Below are positions 16,822 through 24,720 of a stretch of DNA of 64,000 nt, in pieces; positions within the stretch are counted from its first letter, which is position 1, and each line of letters opens with the position of its first letter. The stretch is taken from contig CAVOYU010000003.1 in assembly GCA_963700775.1 (NCBI GenBank), positions 62,001-126,000 of the forward strand. The letters run 5' to 3'. This DNA is from Thermohalobaculum sp963700775 (GTDB lineage: Bacteria > Pseudomonadota > Alphaproteobacteria > Rhodobacterales > Rhodobacteraceae). A model generated the notes under the pieces. The model made no database searches. It was not told the DNA's origin and saw only the letters and a list, made by a program, of their open reading frames with translations. A program made the translations under genes and the position numbers.

Positions 16822-17918
16822 GCGTCACCCGCGAGGACGTGATCGCGGCGCTCGGCCGGATCGTCGATCCCGGCCAGGGCAAGGACCTGGTCACCGCCAA
16901 CATGGCCAAGGCCATCACCGTCACCGGCGGGGCGGTCAGCTTCGTCATCGAGGTCGACCCGGCCAAGGGTGCGGCGATGGAGCCGATCCGCGCCGCCGCC
17001 CAGGCGGCGGTCGAGGGACTGCCGGGGGTCGAGAAGGTCAGCGCCGTGCTGACCGCCCATTCCGCCACCCCGTCCCAGGGGCGCTCGCCCGCCGAGAAGG
17101 GGCCGCCTCCCGATCTCAATCTGCGCCGCAAGCCCGCCGAACCGGCCGACAAGCGCATCCCCGGCGTCGACCACATTGTCGCCGTGGCCTCCGGCAAGGG
17201 CGGGGTCGGCAAGTCGACGGTCACCGCCAACCTCGCGGTGGCGCTGGCCGCCGCCGGCAAGCGGGTGGGTCTGCTCGACGCCGATGTCTACGGCCCCTCG
17301 CAGCCGCGGATGCTGGGGATCTCCGGGCGGCCTTCCTCGCCCGACGGCAAGATCATCCTGCCGCTCCGCAACCACGGCGTCACCGCCATGTCGATCGGCT
17401 TCATGGTGCCCGAGGGCGAGGCGGTGATCTGGCGCGGGCCGATGCTGATGGGTGCGCTGACCCAGATGCTCAGCCAGGTGCAGTGGGGCCGGCTCGACGT
17501 GCTGCTCGTCGACCTGCCGCCCGGCACCGGCGACGTGCAGCTCACGCTCTCCCAGAAGGCCGAGGTCACCGGCGCGATCATCGTCTCGACGCCCCAGGAC
17601 ATCGCGCTCCTGGATGCGCGCAAGGCCCTCAACATGTTCGAGAAGACCGGCACCAGGGTGCTCGGCCTGATCGAGAACATGTCGACCTACATCTGCCCGA
17701 ACTGCGGCCACGAGGCGCACATCTTCGGCCATGGCGGCGCCAAGGCCGAGGCCGAGAAGCTCGGCATCCCGTTCCTCGGCGAGATCCCGCTCGATCTCGA
17801 GATCCGCATCGCCAGCGACGGCGGCGCGCCGATTGTTGCCGCCAAGCCCAACCTGCCGCAGGCGCGCGCCTTCATCGACGCGGCCGAGCGCCTGATCGAC
17901 AGCGGCGCGCTCGGGTGA
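16818..17918 (+). CDS. mrp: Mrp/ApbC Fe-S cluster carrier ATPase
   Basis: A 366-aa P-loop ATPase of the Mrp/NBP35/ApbC family. The N-terminal about 95 residues form a MIP18-like (DUF59) domain; the deviant Walker A GKGGVGKST is at about 125-133, followed by LLDADVYGPSQPRML. DLPPGTGDVQLT is the switch/Walker B region, and the cluster-binding CPNCG is at about 293. Family members bind and transfer [4Fe-4S] clusters to target proteins in the cytoplasm. Coupling to DUF6494 and closeness to Fe-S-rich formate dehydrogenase genes suggest dedicated cluster delivery. Confidence 0.94.
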   Translation: MSVTREDVIAALGRIVDPGQGKDLVTANMAKAITVTGGAVSFVIEVDPAKGAAMEPIRAAAQAAVEGLPGVEKVSAVLTAHSATPSQGRSPAEKGPPPDLNLRRKPAEPADKRIPGVDHIVAVASGKGGVGKSTVTANLAVALAAAGKRVGLLDADVYGPSQPRMLGISGRPSSPDGKIILPLRNHGVTAMSIGFMVPEGEAVIWRGPMLMGALTQMLSQVQWGRLDVLLVDLPPGTGDVQLTLSQKAEVTGAIIVSTPQDIALLDARKALNMFEKTGTRVLGLIENMSTYICPNCGHEAHIFGHGGAKAEAEKLGIPFLGEIPLDLEIRIASDGGAPIVAAKPNLPQARAFIDAAERLIDSGALG

Positions 17919-17925
17919 TCCGGCA

Positions 17926-18651
17926 ATGAACCCCGACGGCCAGCCGAGCTTCCCGCCGCTCCTCCGCGGCGAGGAAACCCTGCCCGGCATGGACCCCTTC
18001 GCGAAGGCGGTGGCCTCCGCGGCGCTCGGCACCGATCCGGGGCTGATCGTCTGGGAGCGCAGTGCATCGATGCTTCGCGCCGCGCTGGTTCTGGCGCCCG
18101 AGGCGCCTCTCGAACACGCCGTCGGCATTACCTTCGCCGTCGCGCTCGGGCTCGGCGACGCCATCGGCGCCCTGGCCCCGCCCGAGGTCGCGGTACATTA
18201 CGTCTGGCCCGACGGCATCAAGGTCAATGGCGGCGATTGCGGCCGGCTCCGCGCCGCCGCCTCGACCACCGACCCGCGCGCCGAGCCGGACTGGCTCGTG
18301 GTCGGCATCGAGATCCGCTTCCTCCCCCCGGCCCCCGGCGAGCCGGGGCTGAAGCCGGTCGAGACCTGCCTCGCCGAGGAGGGCTGCATCGACCTTGCCC
18401 CGTCCGAGCTCCTCGAGAGCTGGTCCCGCCACAGCCTGGTCTGGATCCGCCGCTGGCTCGACGACGGCTTCCGGCCGGTCCACGACGCCTGGCGCGTCCG
18501 GGCCTGGGGCATCGGCGACGAGCTTTCCGACGACGAGATTTCCGGCGGCGGGCTTTTCGTCGGCCTCGACGAGCTCGGCGGCATGCTGGTCAAGACCCCG
18601 CGCACGACCGAGCTCAGGCCGTTGACCTCGATGCTGGAGGACCTGTCGTGA
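17926..18651 (+). CDS. Biotin/lipoate ligase-like protein with DUF4444
   Basis: A 241-aa protein of the biotin/lipoate A/B ligase superfamily with a C-terminal DUF4444-type domain. The N-terminal part carries the ligase-like core (HYVWPDGIKVNGGDCGRLR, resembling the W-P-N-D lysine loop of BirA-type enzymes), then a strand VVGIEIRFLP. The usual glycine-rich ATP loop (GRGR) is absent, so it may not be a normal ligase. It follows mrp by 7 bp and overlaps the next gene by GTGA. The function in the formate dehydrogenase module is unknown. Confidence 0.78.
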   Translation: MNPDGQPSFPPLLRGEETLPGMDPFAKAVASAALGTDPGLIVWERSASMLRAALVLAPEAPLEHAVGITFAVALGLGDAIGALAPPEVAVHYVWPDGIKVNGGDCGRLRAAASTTDPRAEPDWLVVGIEIRFLPPAPGEPGLKPVETCLAEEGCIDLAPSELLESWSRHSLVWIRRWLDDGFRPVHDAWRVRAWGIGDELSDDEISGGGLFVGLDELGGMLVKTPRTTELRPLTSMLEDLS

Positions 18652-19130
18652 GGCTCGCGCGCACGCTCCGCTTCGACGAGTTCGACGAGCGGGTGTTCGA
18701 GCGCGCGGCCGAGCCCGACGAATGGGCGATCTCGGGGGCCTTCGAATTCTCCGACTGGACCGAGGAGATGCTGGCCGGCAAGGCCCGCCAGGCCTTCGCC
18801 AACGGCTGGCTCGGGCTCGAGAGCTTCGGGCGCGCGACCTTCGTCGCCACCGCCAAGATCGAGGAGGCCGAGTTTGCCGCCCTGGTCGAGCACCTCGCCC
18901 GCCACTTCGTCGAACGCTACGGCGCACCGGACCAGGACGCCGCCCGTCCGGTCGCCGAGGAGGAGCTGCGCTTCATGGCCGCGATGTGCGCGGACCACGA
19001 GCCGAACACCCTGCTGGTGGTGCAGCGCGAGCTCGTGGAGGCCGGGGTCTCCGAGAGTTTCCGCTCCATCCGCACCCACGAGGCGACCCTCGACATGGTC
19101 GCCGTGCACGGCGCGCTCGACGAAGGCTGA
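18648..19130 (+). CDS. DUF6505 protein
   Basis: A 160-aa acidic protein starting at a GTG that overlaps the previous stop (GTGA). It reads MRLARTLRFDEFDERVFERA, then GAFEFSDWTEEMLAGKARQAFANGWLGLESFGRATFV, and ends in THEATLDMVAVHGALDEG. It matches the DUF6505 family, which as I recall occurs with DUF6494 and Mrp near formate dehydrogenase. No catalytic motif is visible. It is the last gene of the five-gene plus-strand chain. Confidence 0.78.
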   Translation: MRLARTLRFDEFDERVFERAAEPDEWAISGAFEFSDWTEEMLAGKARQAFANGWLGLESFGRATFVATAKIEEAEFAALVEHLARHFVERYGAPDQDAARPVAEEELRFMAAMCADHEPNTLLVVQRELVEAGVSESFRSIRTHEATLDMVAVHGALDEG

Positions 19131-19433
19131 CGGCCGGCAAGATTCTTCTCCGACCGGCCTCTGCTCGGGCCTCGTTCCGATCCGGGACCAAGGCCTTTTC
19201 CGCGGCAATTGCCGGCCAATCCGGCCACCAACCCGCTGGGATCTCTCGGGTTTCCATTCCCGCAAAGTTTTATATTTGAACTTTTGCCTATAAACTGCCA
19301 TAATTTTTATGTAACAAGCTCCGCGAGAGGGAGCTTTAACTTGCTGCTTGCCGGAATTTTTACTTGGCGTGCCGTATAATTACTCACGTTTAAGTAGAAA
19401 TATCGCAAGCGGGACACAACCAGGACGGGTGTC
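19131..19433. other. AT-rich intergenic region before the TadE/G genes
   Basis: About 300 bp without a gene. From about 19250 to 19400 it is markedly AT-richer than its surroundings, fitting a promoter region for the TadE/TadG genes. It contains TATAATTACTCA just upstream of the first gene (near 19374) and a stem-loop at 19316-19336. No additional ORF with a ribosome-binding site was found. Confidence 0.5.
19316..19336 (+). other. Stem-loop AAGCTCC / GGAGCTT
   Basis: Perfect 7-bp arms with a 7-nt loop GCGAGAG, followed by TTAACTT. It could be a weak intrinsic terminator for the DUF6505 operon or a structured element in the leader of the TadE operon. The tail is not U-rich enough for a confident terminator. 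Confidence 0.35.
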
Positions 19434-20054
19434 GTGAAAGCAACCTCTGCCTTCATCCGCGACGAGCGCGGCGCGCAGACCATCGAGATGGTGCTGTGGC
19501 TTCCGGTCATCGTCGCCATGCTCCTGATCGTCGTCGACTCGGCCACGCTCTACCTGGCCCATACCGAGATGTCGGTCGTCGCCCGGGATACCGCGCGGCG
19601 CATGACCACCGGCCAGCTCCCGAGCGCCACGGCGGCCGAAGCCTATGCGGCCACGGCCATGACCTTGAGCGACCGCCCCTACAGCGTCGCCGCGGTGTAT
19701 GACCCGGCCAGTTCGATGGAGGTCACGATCTCCATGAACTACGCCGACATGCCGATCACCGGGTTTTCGACCCTCACCATCTTCGGCGGCGAGATGAAGG
19801 CCCGCGTCAGCATGCGCTCGGCGCCGCTCATCGCGGCGGTCAGCAGCTCCGGTGGCAGCACCGGCGGCAGCACGGGCGGAAGCACCGGCGGCAGCACCGG
19901 CGGAAGCACCGGCGGCAGCACCGGCGGAAGCACCGGCGGCAGCACCGGCGGAAGTACCGGCGGCGCGAACGGTGGCGGCAACGGCGGCGCGAACGGCGGT
20001 GGCAATGGCGGCGCGAACGGCGGCGCGAACGGGGGCGGCAATGGCAAGAAGTGA
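19434..20054 (+). CDS. TadE-like protein with GGST/GGXN repeat tail
   Basis: A 206-aa protein of the TadE/TadG-like (pseudopilin-type) family. The N-terminus has the processing-type context DERGAQTIEMVLWLPVIVAML, with a Glu five residues after a Gly and one membrane helix. A periplasmic domain follows (residues about 35-138), then a low-complexity tail of nine GGST units and seven GGAN/GGGN units, ending GKK. It starts with GTG. TadE proteins are minor pilins assembled by Tad secretion systems. No tadA/B/C or flp gene lies nearby, so the function here is open. Confidence 0.82.
   Translation: MKATSAFIRDERGAQTIEMVLWLPVIVAMLLIVVDSATLYLAHTEMSVVARDTARRMTTGQLPSATAAEAYAATAMTLSDRPYSVAAVYDPASSMEVTISMNYADMPITGFSTLTIFGGEMKARVSMRSAPLIAAVSSSGGSTGGSTGGSTGGSTGGSTGGSTGGSTGGSTGGSTGGANGGGNGGANGGGNGGANGGANGGGNGKK
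19851..20042 (+). repeat. 12-bp coding tandem repeat (GGST, then GGAN/GGGN)
   Basis: Nine 12-bp units encoding GGST (19851-19958) followed by seven 12-bp units encoding GGAN or GGGN. Successive GGST units mostly alternate between GGCGGCAGC and GGCGGAAGC, giving a 24-bp higher-order period, which suggests expansion by duplication of a two-unit block. The repeat should be prone to length change by slippage or recombination without losing the frame. Confidence 0.9.
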
Positions 20055-20469
20055 GACCCGCATGTACCCGGCCGCACTCCCGGCCCTCCGGCTGCTGCGC
20101 GACGACGCGGGCGCGGTCACCGTCGAGTTCACGGTGCTGGTGCCGTTCTTCGTGCTGCTGCTGGTGTTCTTCGCCGATGCCAGCATCGTCTATCTCACCC
20201 ATTCCGAGATGTACGCCAACGCCCGCGACATTGCCCGGAAGATGTCGGTCGACGAGTTCACCACCCCGGCCGAGGTCCAGACCTATGCCTCCGACCACCT
20301 GTTCCTCGGCGACCGGACTTACGTGGTCGAGCCCAGCTTCGGCGCCAACATGACCGTCACCATTGCGGTCCCGGTCGCCGAGGCCGCCATATCCGGCGTG
20401 TTCTTCACCCCCATTCTCGGCCGGCAGCTCACGGCGAGCGCGACGGTGCGCCGCGAGCCGCTGGAATGA
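20041..20469 (+). CDS. TadE-like protein
   Basis: A 142-aa second TadE-like protein: short basic N-terminus, DDAGAVTVEFTVLVPFFVLLLVFF membrane segment with the conserved Glu, then SIVYLTHSEMYANARDIARKMSVDEF, similar to the first TadE-like gene (TLYLAHTEMSVVARDTARRMTTGQL). The two are paralogues without the Gly-rich tail in this copy. The start is either ATG 20041, which overlaps the previous gene by 14 bp, or ATG 20062 (MYPAALP). Confidence 0.82.
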   Translation: MARSETRMYPAALPALRLLRDDAGAVTVEFTVLVPFFVLLLVFFADASIVYLTHSEMYANARDIARKMSVDEFTTPAEVQTYASDHLFLGDRTYVVEPSFGANMTVTIAVPVAEAAISGVFFTPILGRQLTASATVRREPLE

Positions 20470-20508
20470 CCCCCAACCGCAAGCGGTGCGTCAACGGGAG
20501 GCCCCGCC

Positions 20509-21867
20509 ATGAGACGACCCAGGATGACTAGACCCGGCCTTCAGACAACCCATGCCGGCCTCGCCGCCTTCCGCGACGACGAGCGTGGCGGCTACATGGT
20601 GTGGTCGCTGCTCTGGTTCATGGTCTATTGCGGCATCGGCGGCCTCGCCGTCGACATCACCGATGCCTACCGCAATCAGGCGATCCTGCAGTCGACCGCC
20701 GACGCGTCGGCCCTGGCGGCGTCGATGTCGCTGCCCAGCGAGGCCGATGCCGAGACCGAGGCGCTGCTCTACTCCAGCGACAACATGGACCCGGGCACCA
20801 ACGGCACCGTCCTGACCCAGAGCGACATCGAGTTCGGCGACTGGGACTTCTCGGCGCGCAGCTTCACGCCGGGCGGCATTTCGCCGAACGCAGTGCGCGT
20901 CGTCACCCGGCGCTCCAACGACAACAACAACCCGGTCGCGATGGCGGTACTGCGGATCGTTTCCCTGTTCGGCCTGGATCCGCGCTGGAACATCTCCACC
21001 GAGGCGGTGGCCGTGCGCTACCTGCCCGATTGCGCCAATGACGGCTTCATCGCCATGAACCGGGTCGATATCAGCAGCAGCAACGATCTGTTGCAGGACA
21101 TCTGCCTGCATGGCCAGAATGCGGGTGTCGACCTCCAGAACCACAACTACTTCGAGACCGGCGTCCAGGTCAGCATGCCCGATCTCGGCATGCTGCCGAA
21201 CCGCAGCAACCTCTACAGCATGAACCCCGGCCTCGCCGACGCGCTCCGCGAGGGCGACATGTTCCCGCGGGACGTCGAGCTTCTGGGCAGCTACATCGCG
21301 CAGCTCCGCACCCTCGAGACCGGCTACAATCCCAACTGGGACTTCATGTACCGCAACAACGGCACGACCATGCCGGCGAAGTACACCGGCAGCGGCCTGC
21401 CAGCGGTCCTGATGCCCTACACCGTCTACGACATCAACTGCAGCGGCCAGGAGAAGCTGCCGAAGAACGTGCTGGTCGAAAACGTCGTTATCGTCGCCAC
21501 CTGCCGGCTCGAAGCCTCGTCTGACTTCAGCGCCGGCAATGTGGTGCTCGCCTCGACTGACACCGGCCCCAGCGCCTCGATCGACATGGCGGCGAAGGCC
21601 GCGCTCGGCCTCGAGGACGGCTGCGCCCCCGGCGGCGGGGTCGAGCTCTACACGATGGGCGATGTCCACATATCGGCCCAGGGAAGCTTCAACGGACTCC
21701 GGGTGGTCGCCGCCAACGACGTCAAGTTCACCGCCAACAATGTCGGCGTCAACGGCATCTCGGTGCAGGCAGGCAACAACATCGACTTCACGTCGAACAA
21801 CCAGTTCGGCCTCTGCAGCGGCGGCCTCCCAGGCCCCTTCGCCTGGCACTTCAGACTGGTCCGCTGA
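20509..21867 (+). CDS. TadG-like protein with beta-helix-like C-terminus
   Basis: A 452-aa protein with a TadG-like N-terminus: RDDERGGYMVWSLLWFMVYCGIGGLAVDITDAYRNQAILQSTADASALAAS, the standard TadG putative pilus-assembly block. Residues about 320-445 have evenly spaced hydrophobic/Asn strands (VVIVATCRLE, NVVLASTDTG, VHISAQGSFNGLRVV, VKFTANNVGV, IDFTSNNQFG), suggesting a short right-handed beta helix rather than the vWA domain some TadG proteins carry. It is third in the TadE-TadE-TadG row, probably one operon. Confidence 0.82.
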   Translation: MRRPRMTRPGLQTTHAGLAAFRDDERGGYMVWSLLWFMVYCGIGGLAVDITDAYRNQAILQSTADASALAASMSLPSEADAETEALLYSSDNMDPGTNGTVLTQSDIEFGDWDFSARSFTPGGISPNAVRVVTRRSNDNNNPVAMAVLRIVSLFGLDPRWNISTEAVAVRYLPDCANDGFIAMNRVDISSSNDLLQDICLHGQNAGVDLQNHNYFETGVQVSMPDLGMLPNRSNLYSMNPGLADALREGDMFPRDVELLGSYIAQLRTLETGYNPNWDFMYRNNGTTMPAKYTGSGLPAVLMPYTVYDINCSGQEKLPKNVLVENVVIVATCRLEASSDFSAGNVVLASTDTGPSASIDMAAKAALGLEDGCAPGGGVELYTMGDVHISAQGSFNGLRVVAANDVKFTANNVGVNGISVQAGNNIDFTSNNQFGLCSGGLPGPFAWHFRLVR

Positions 21868-22147
21868 CCGCCGGCGCGGTCGCGGCCTGAGAACCAGCGA
21901 GGTGCGCCTGCCAATCCGGCTCCGCGCGCACGATGAACTGACGCGCGGCATCGAGCGCGCGTGCAGGACGATTCTCCAGAGCGACGGCGAATCCACAAAA
22001 GGCTACGGCCATCACCGCCCTGCAGCGCCGTAAGGTGGCGTCCGGGCCGTCTGCGCTCAAGTCGGCAGCGGACCCGAGACACCCGCCCGGCGCTGTGCTA
22101 ACGCTCAACGGATCGATCCCTCCGAACCCAACCCCGAGAGACCATCC

Positions 22148-23311
22148 ATGCTCAAACCCGCCGCCGCGATGTCGCGCCTTGGCACCGAATCCGCCTTCGA
22201 GGTGCTGGCCCGCGCCCAGAAGCTCGCCCGCGAGGGCAAGGACATCGTCAACCTCGGCATCGGCCAGCCAGACTTCCGCACCCCCGAGCACATCGTCGAG
22301 GCCGGGGTGAAGGCGCTCCGCGACGGGCATCACGGCTATACCCCCGCCAACGGCATCCCGGCTCTTCGCGAGGCGGTCACCGCCGACCTCCACCGCCGCC
22401 ACGGCGTCGAGATCGACCCGGACCACGTCGTGGTGGTGCCCGGCGGCAAGCCGACCATGTTCTTCGCCGTCCTGATGTTCGGCGAGCCCGGCGCCGAGAT
22501 CATGTATCCGAACCCCGGCTTCCCGATCTACGAGTCGGTGATCAGGTTCAGCGGCGCGAAGCCGGTGCCGATCGCGCTCGAGGAGGCGAACGGCTTCGCC
22601 TTCTCGGCCGAGGCGGTGCTGGCGCAGATCACGCCCGCCACCAGGCTCATCATCATCAACAGCCCCGCCAACCCGACGGGCGGCGTCACGCCAAAGGCCG
22701 AGATCGACCGGCTGGTCGCGGGGCTCGAGGCGCATCCCCATGTCGCCATCCTGTCGGACGAGATCTACAGCCAGATGCTCTATGACGGGCGCGAGCATGT
22801 CAGCCTGCTGCAATACCCCCAGATCCGCGACCGGGTGATCATGCTGGACGGCTGGTCCAAGACCTATGCGATGACCGGCTGGCGGCTCGGCTACGCGGTC
22901 TGGCCGGAGAGCCTTGTCGCGCACGCGACGCGGCTTTGCATCAACGACCATTCCTGCGTGAATGCGCCCACCCAGTACGCCGGCCTCGCAGCCCTGACCG
23001 GCCCGCAGGATGCGGTCGCCGAGATGGTCGCCGCCTTCGACGAGCGCCGCCGCATCATCGTCTCCGAGCTGAACCAGACGCCGGGTTTCCGCTGCGTCGA
23101 CGCCGGTGGCGCCTTCTACGCCTTCCCCAACATCGAGGGCACGGGGCTGAGCGCCCGCGAGGCGCAGGACCGCTTCCTCGCGCAGGCCGGCGTCGCCACC
23201 ATCGCCGGCACCAGCTTCGGCGCCTGGGGCGAGGGCTATCTGCGTTTTTCCTACGCCAACAGCATCGACAACATCCGCGAGGCGATCCGGCGGATCCGCG
23301 CCTGCCTCTGA
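22148..23311 (+). CDS. PLP-dependent class I/II aminotransferase
   Basis: A 387-aa fold-type I aminotransferase. Motifs: IVNLGIGQPDFRTP (N-terminal substrate/PLP region), GYTPANGIPALREAV, IINSPANPTGG, ILSDEIYSQM (Asp contacting the PLP ring), and GWSKTYAMTGWRLGY with the Schiff-base lysine. A late FSYANSIDNIREA carries the substrate-binding region. It resembles aspartate/aromatic aminotransferase relatives; the amino-acid substrate cannot be deduced. It is followed after about 100 bp by the DUF1326 gene and has no operon partner of clear function. Confidence 0.92.
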   Translation: MLKPAAAMSRLGTESAFEVLARAQKLAREGKDIVNLGIGQPDFRTPEHIVEAGVKALRDGHHGYTPANGIPALREAVTADLHRRHGVEIDPDHVVVVPGGKPTMFFAVLMFGEPGAEIMYPNPGFPIYESVIRFSGAKPVPIALEEANGFAFSAEAVLAQITPATRLIIINSPANPTGGVTPKAEIDRLVAGLEAHPHVAILSDEIYSQMLYDGREHVSLLQYPQIRDRVIMLDGWSKTYAMTGWRLGYAVWPESLVAHATRLCINDHSCVNAPTQYAGLAALTGPQDAVAEMVAAFDERRRIIVSELNQTPGFRCVDAGGAFYAFPNIEGTGLSAREAQDRFLAQAGVATIAGTSFGAWGEGYLRFSYANSIDNIREAIRRIRACL

Positions 23312-23409
23312 TTCCGCCTGGTTCCCTTCCCCGGCAGCGCCCCTCGTGCTATTTTCCCGGCCATTGGAGCCGGGGTGATTTCGCGCAAAGCAGCTTGGGG
23401 GAAATCGGG

Positions 23410-24045
23410 ATGGCATATGTCGACTGGTATATCGAGGGCAGGCAGTTCGGGAACTGCAACTGCGACTACGGCTGCCCCTGTCAGTTCGAAGCGCTGCCGA
23501 CCAAGGGCAACTGCGAGGGCTTCGAGGTCCTGGAGATCGACAAGGGACATTTCGGAGACGTGAGGCTCGACGGCCTGCGCTATGCCATGCTCTACGCCTG
23601 GCCGGGGCCGATCTTCGAGGGCAAGGGCGCCCTGCAGGCGATTATCGACGAGCGCGCCGACCCGGCCCAGCGCGAGGCCCTCGAGACCGTGCTTCACGGC
23701 CGGGAAACCGAAGAGGCGAAGACCCACTGGTGGGTGTTCCACGCCATGTCGGACACGGTCCATCCCACGCTCTTCAAGCCGATCGGCTACGAGGTCGACA
23801 TCGAGGCCCGCACCGCCCGGGTCATGATCCCCGGCGTGCTCGACGCCACCGGCCGTCCGATCCGGCCTCCGCACAGCGACGCCGAGCACCGGGTCCGGAT
23901 CGACATCCCCGGCGGAATCGAGTTCGAGTTCGCCGAGGTCGGCAGCGCATCGACCACCGCCACCGGGGCGATCAGGCTCGATCTCAAGGACAGCTACGGC
24001 CAGTGGAACATCCTGCGCCATGGACCGCATGGTGTCGTCCACTGA
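23410..24045 (+). CDS. DUF1326 protein
   Basis: A 211-aa protein of the DUF1326 family. The N-terminus has the Cys-rich signature NCNCDYGCPCQFEALPTKGNCEG, followed by conserved HFGDVRLDGLRYAMLYAWPGPI and a C-terminal beta-rich domain. The four clustered Cys suggest metal binding. In other genomes it is found next to DUF2182 membrane proteins, and here too: its 3' end overlaps the damaged DUF2182 gene by 26 bp. Function unknown. Confidence 0.9.
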   Translation: MAYVDWYIEGRQFGNCNCDYGCPCQFEALPTKGNCEGFEVLEIDKGHFGDVRLDGLRYAMLYAWPGPIFEGKGALQAIIDERADPAQREALETVLHGRETEEAKTHWWVFHAMSDTVHPTLFKPIGYEVDIEARTARVMIPGVLDATGRPIRPPHSDAEHRVRIDIPGGIEFEFAEVGSASTTATGAIRLDLKDSYGQWNILRHGPHGVVH

Positions 24046-24501
24046 CCGGGCGCCATCCACAGTGACCGGGAGCGCAGTCGAGGCCGTCGCGCGGCGCGAC
24101 CGGCTGGTCGTCACGGCGGGGCTGGCGGTCCTGACCGCGCTCGGCTGGACCTATCTGCTGGTGCTGGCCGGGGTCTATCAGCTGACGCCGCTCAAGCGCG
24201 CCTGCCTCGACCATTGCGCTCGCCGGTGCATTTCCTGACCGGCCACTGGCGCCCGGGCGGCGCCGGCGCGTTCCGGATGGGCCTCGCCCACGGCGCCTTC
24301 TGCGTCGGCTGCTGCTGGGTCCTGATGGCGCTGCTGTTTGTCGGCGGCGTGATGAACCTCCTCTGGATCGCCGCGCTGGCCGGCTTCGTCCTGCTCGAAA
24401 AGGTCCTGCCCCACGGCGGCCTGGTCGGCCGGGCCATCGGCGCGATGCTGATCGCTGCCGGTGTCTGGATGCTGGCCGGCACGGGAACAGCAGGAACCTA
24501 G
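24020..24501 (+). pseudogene. DUF2182 membrane protein, internally deleted and frameshifted
   Basis: Remnant of a DUF2182 (COG5486-type) membrane protein. Frame 1 gives the first membrane segment (RRDRLVVTAGLAVLTALGWTYLLVLAG) joined directly to VYQLTPLKRACLDHC, which in intact members lies more than 100 residues later; the MMLPSAAPM-type middle is missing. Just after DHC the frame shifts: the remaining SPVHFLTGHWRPG ... GAFCVGCCWVLMALLFVGGVMNLLWI continues in another frame to 24501. Adding one base near 24220 (TGC CGC TCG) would rejoin them. DUF1326 neighbours it, as in other genomes. Confidence 0.8.
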
Positions 24502-24720
24502 CGTCCTCGCAAGACTTCCCGGCGGATTCCGCAAATGCCCGGCGGCCTCCGCCGGCGAAGCTCCGGCAAGCGACCTCCGGATCTGCCGCAGGATCACATC
24601 GCGGATGGCGGCGGGTCCGCCCTCCGATAAGGCTTGGCGCATCCCGGCCGAGCCCGTAACGTGCCGCCGGGCCCCGCTCCGGGGCGGTCATTGGCGGTTC
24701 TTTCCTGGGGGAGGCGGCAC

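Noticed and set aside
19851..20042. Tandem repeat considered as a CRISPR array
   Set aside because: Units are 12 bp, contiguous and in frame with a Gly-rich protein tail; there are no spacers.
24502..24720. Hairpin-like CCGGCGG / CCGCCGG near 24540 considered as a terminator
   Set aside because: No T-run follows, and such GC stems are expected by chance at this base composition.
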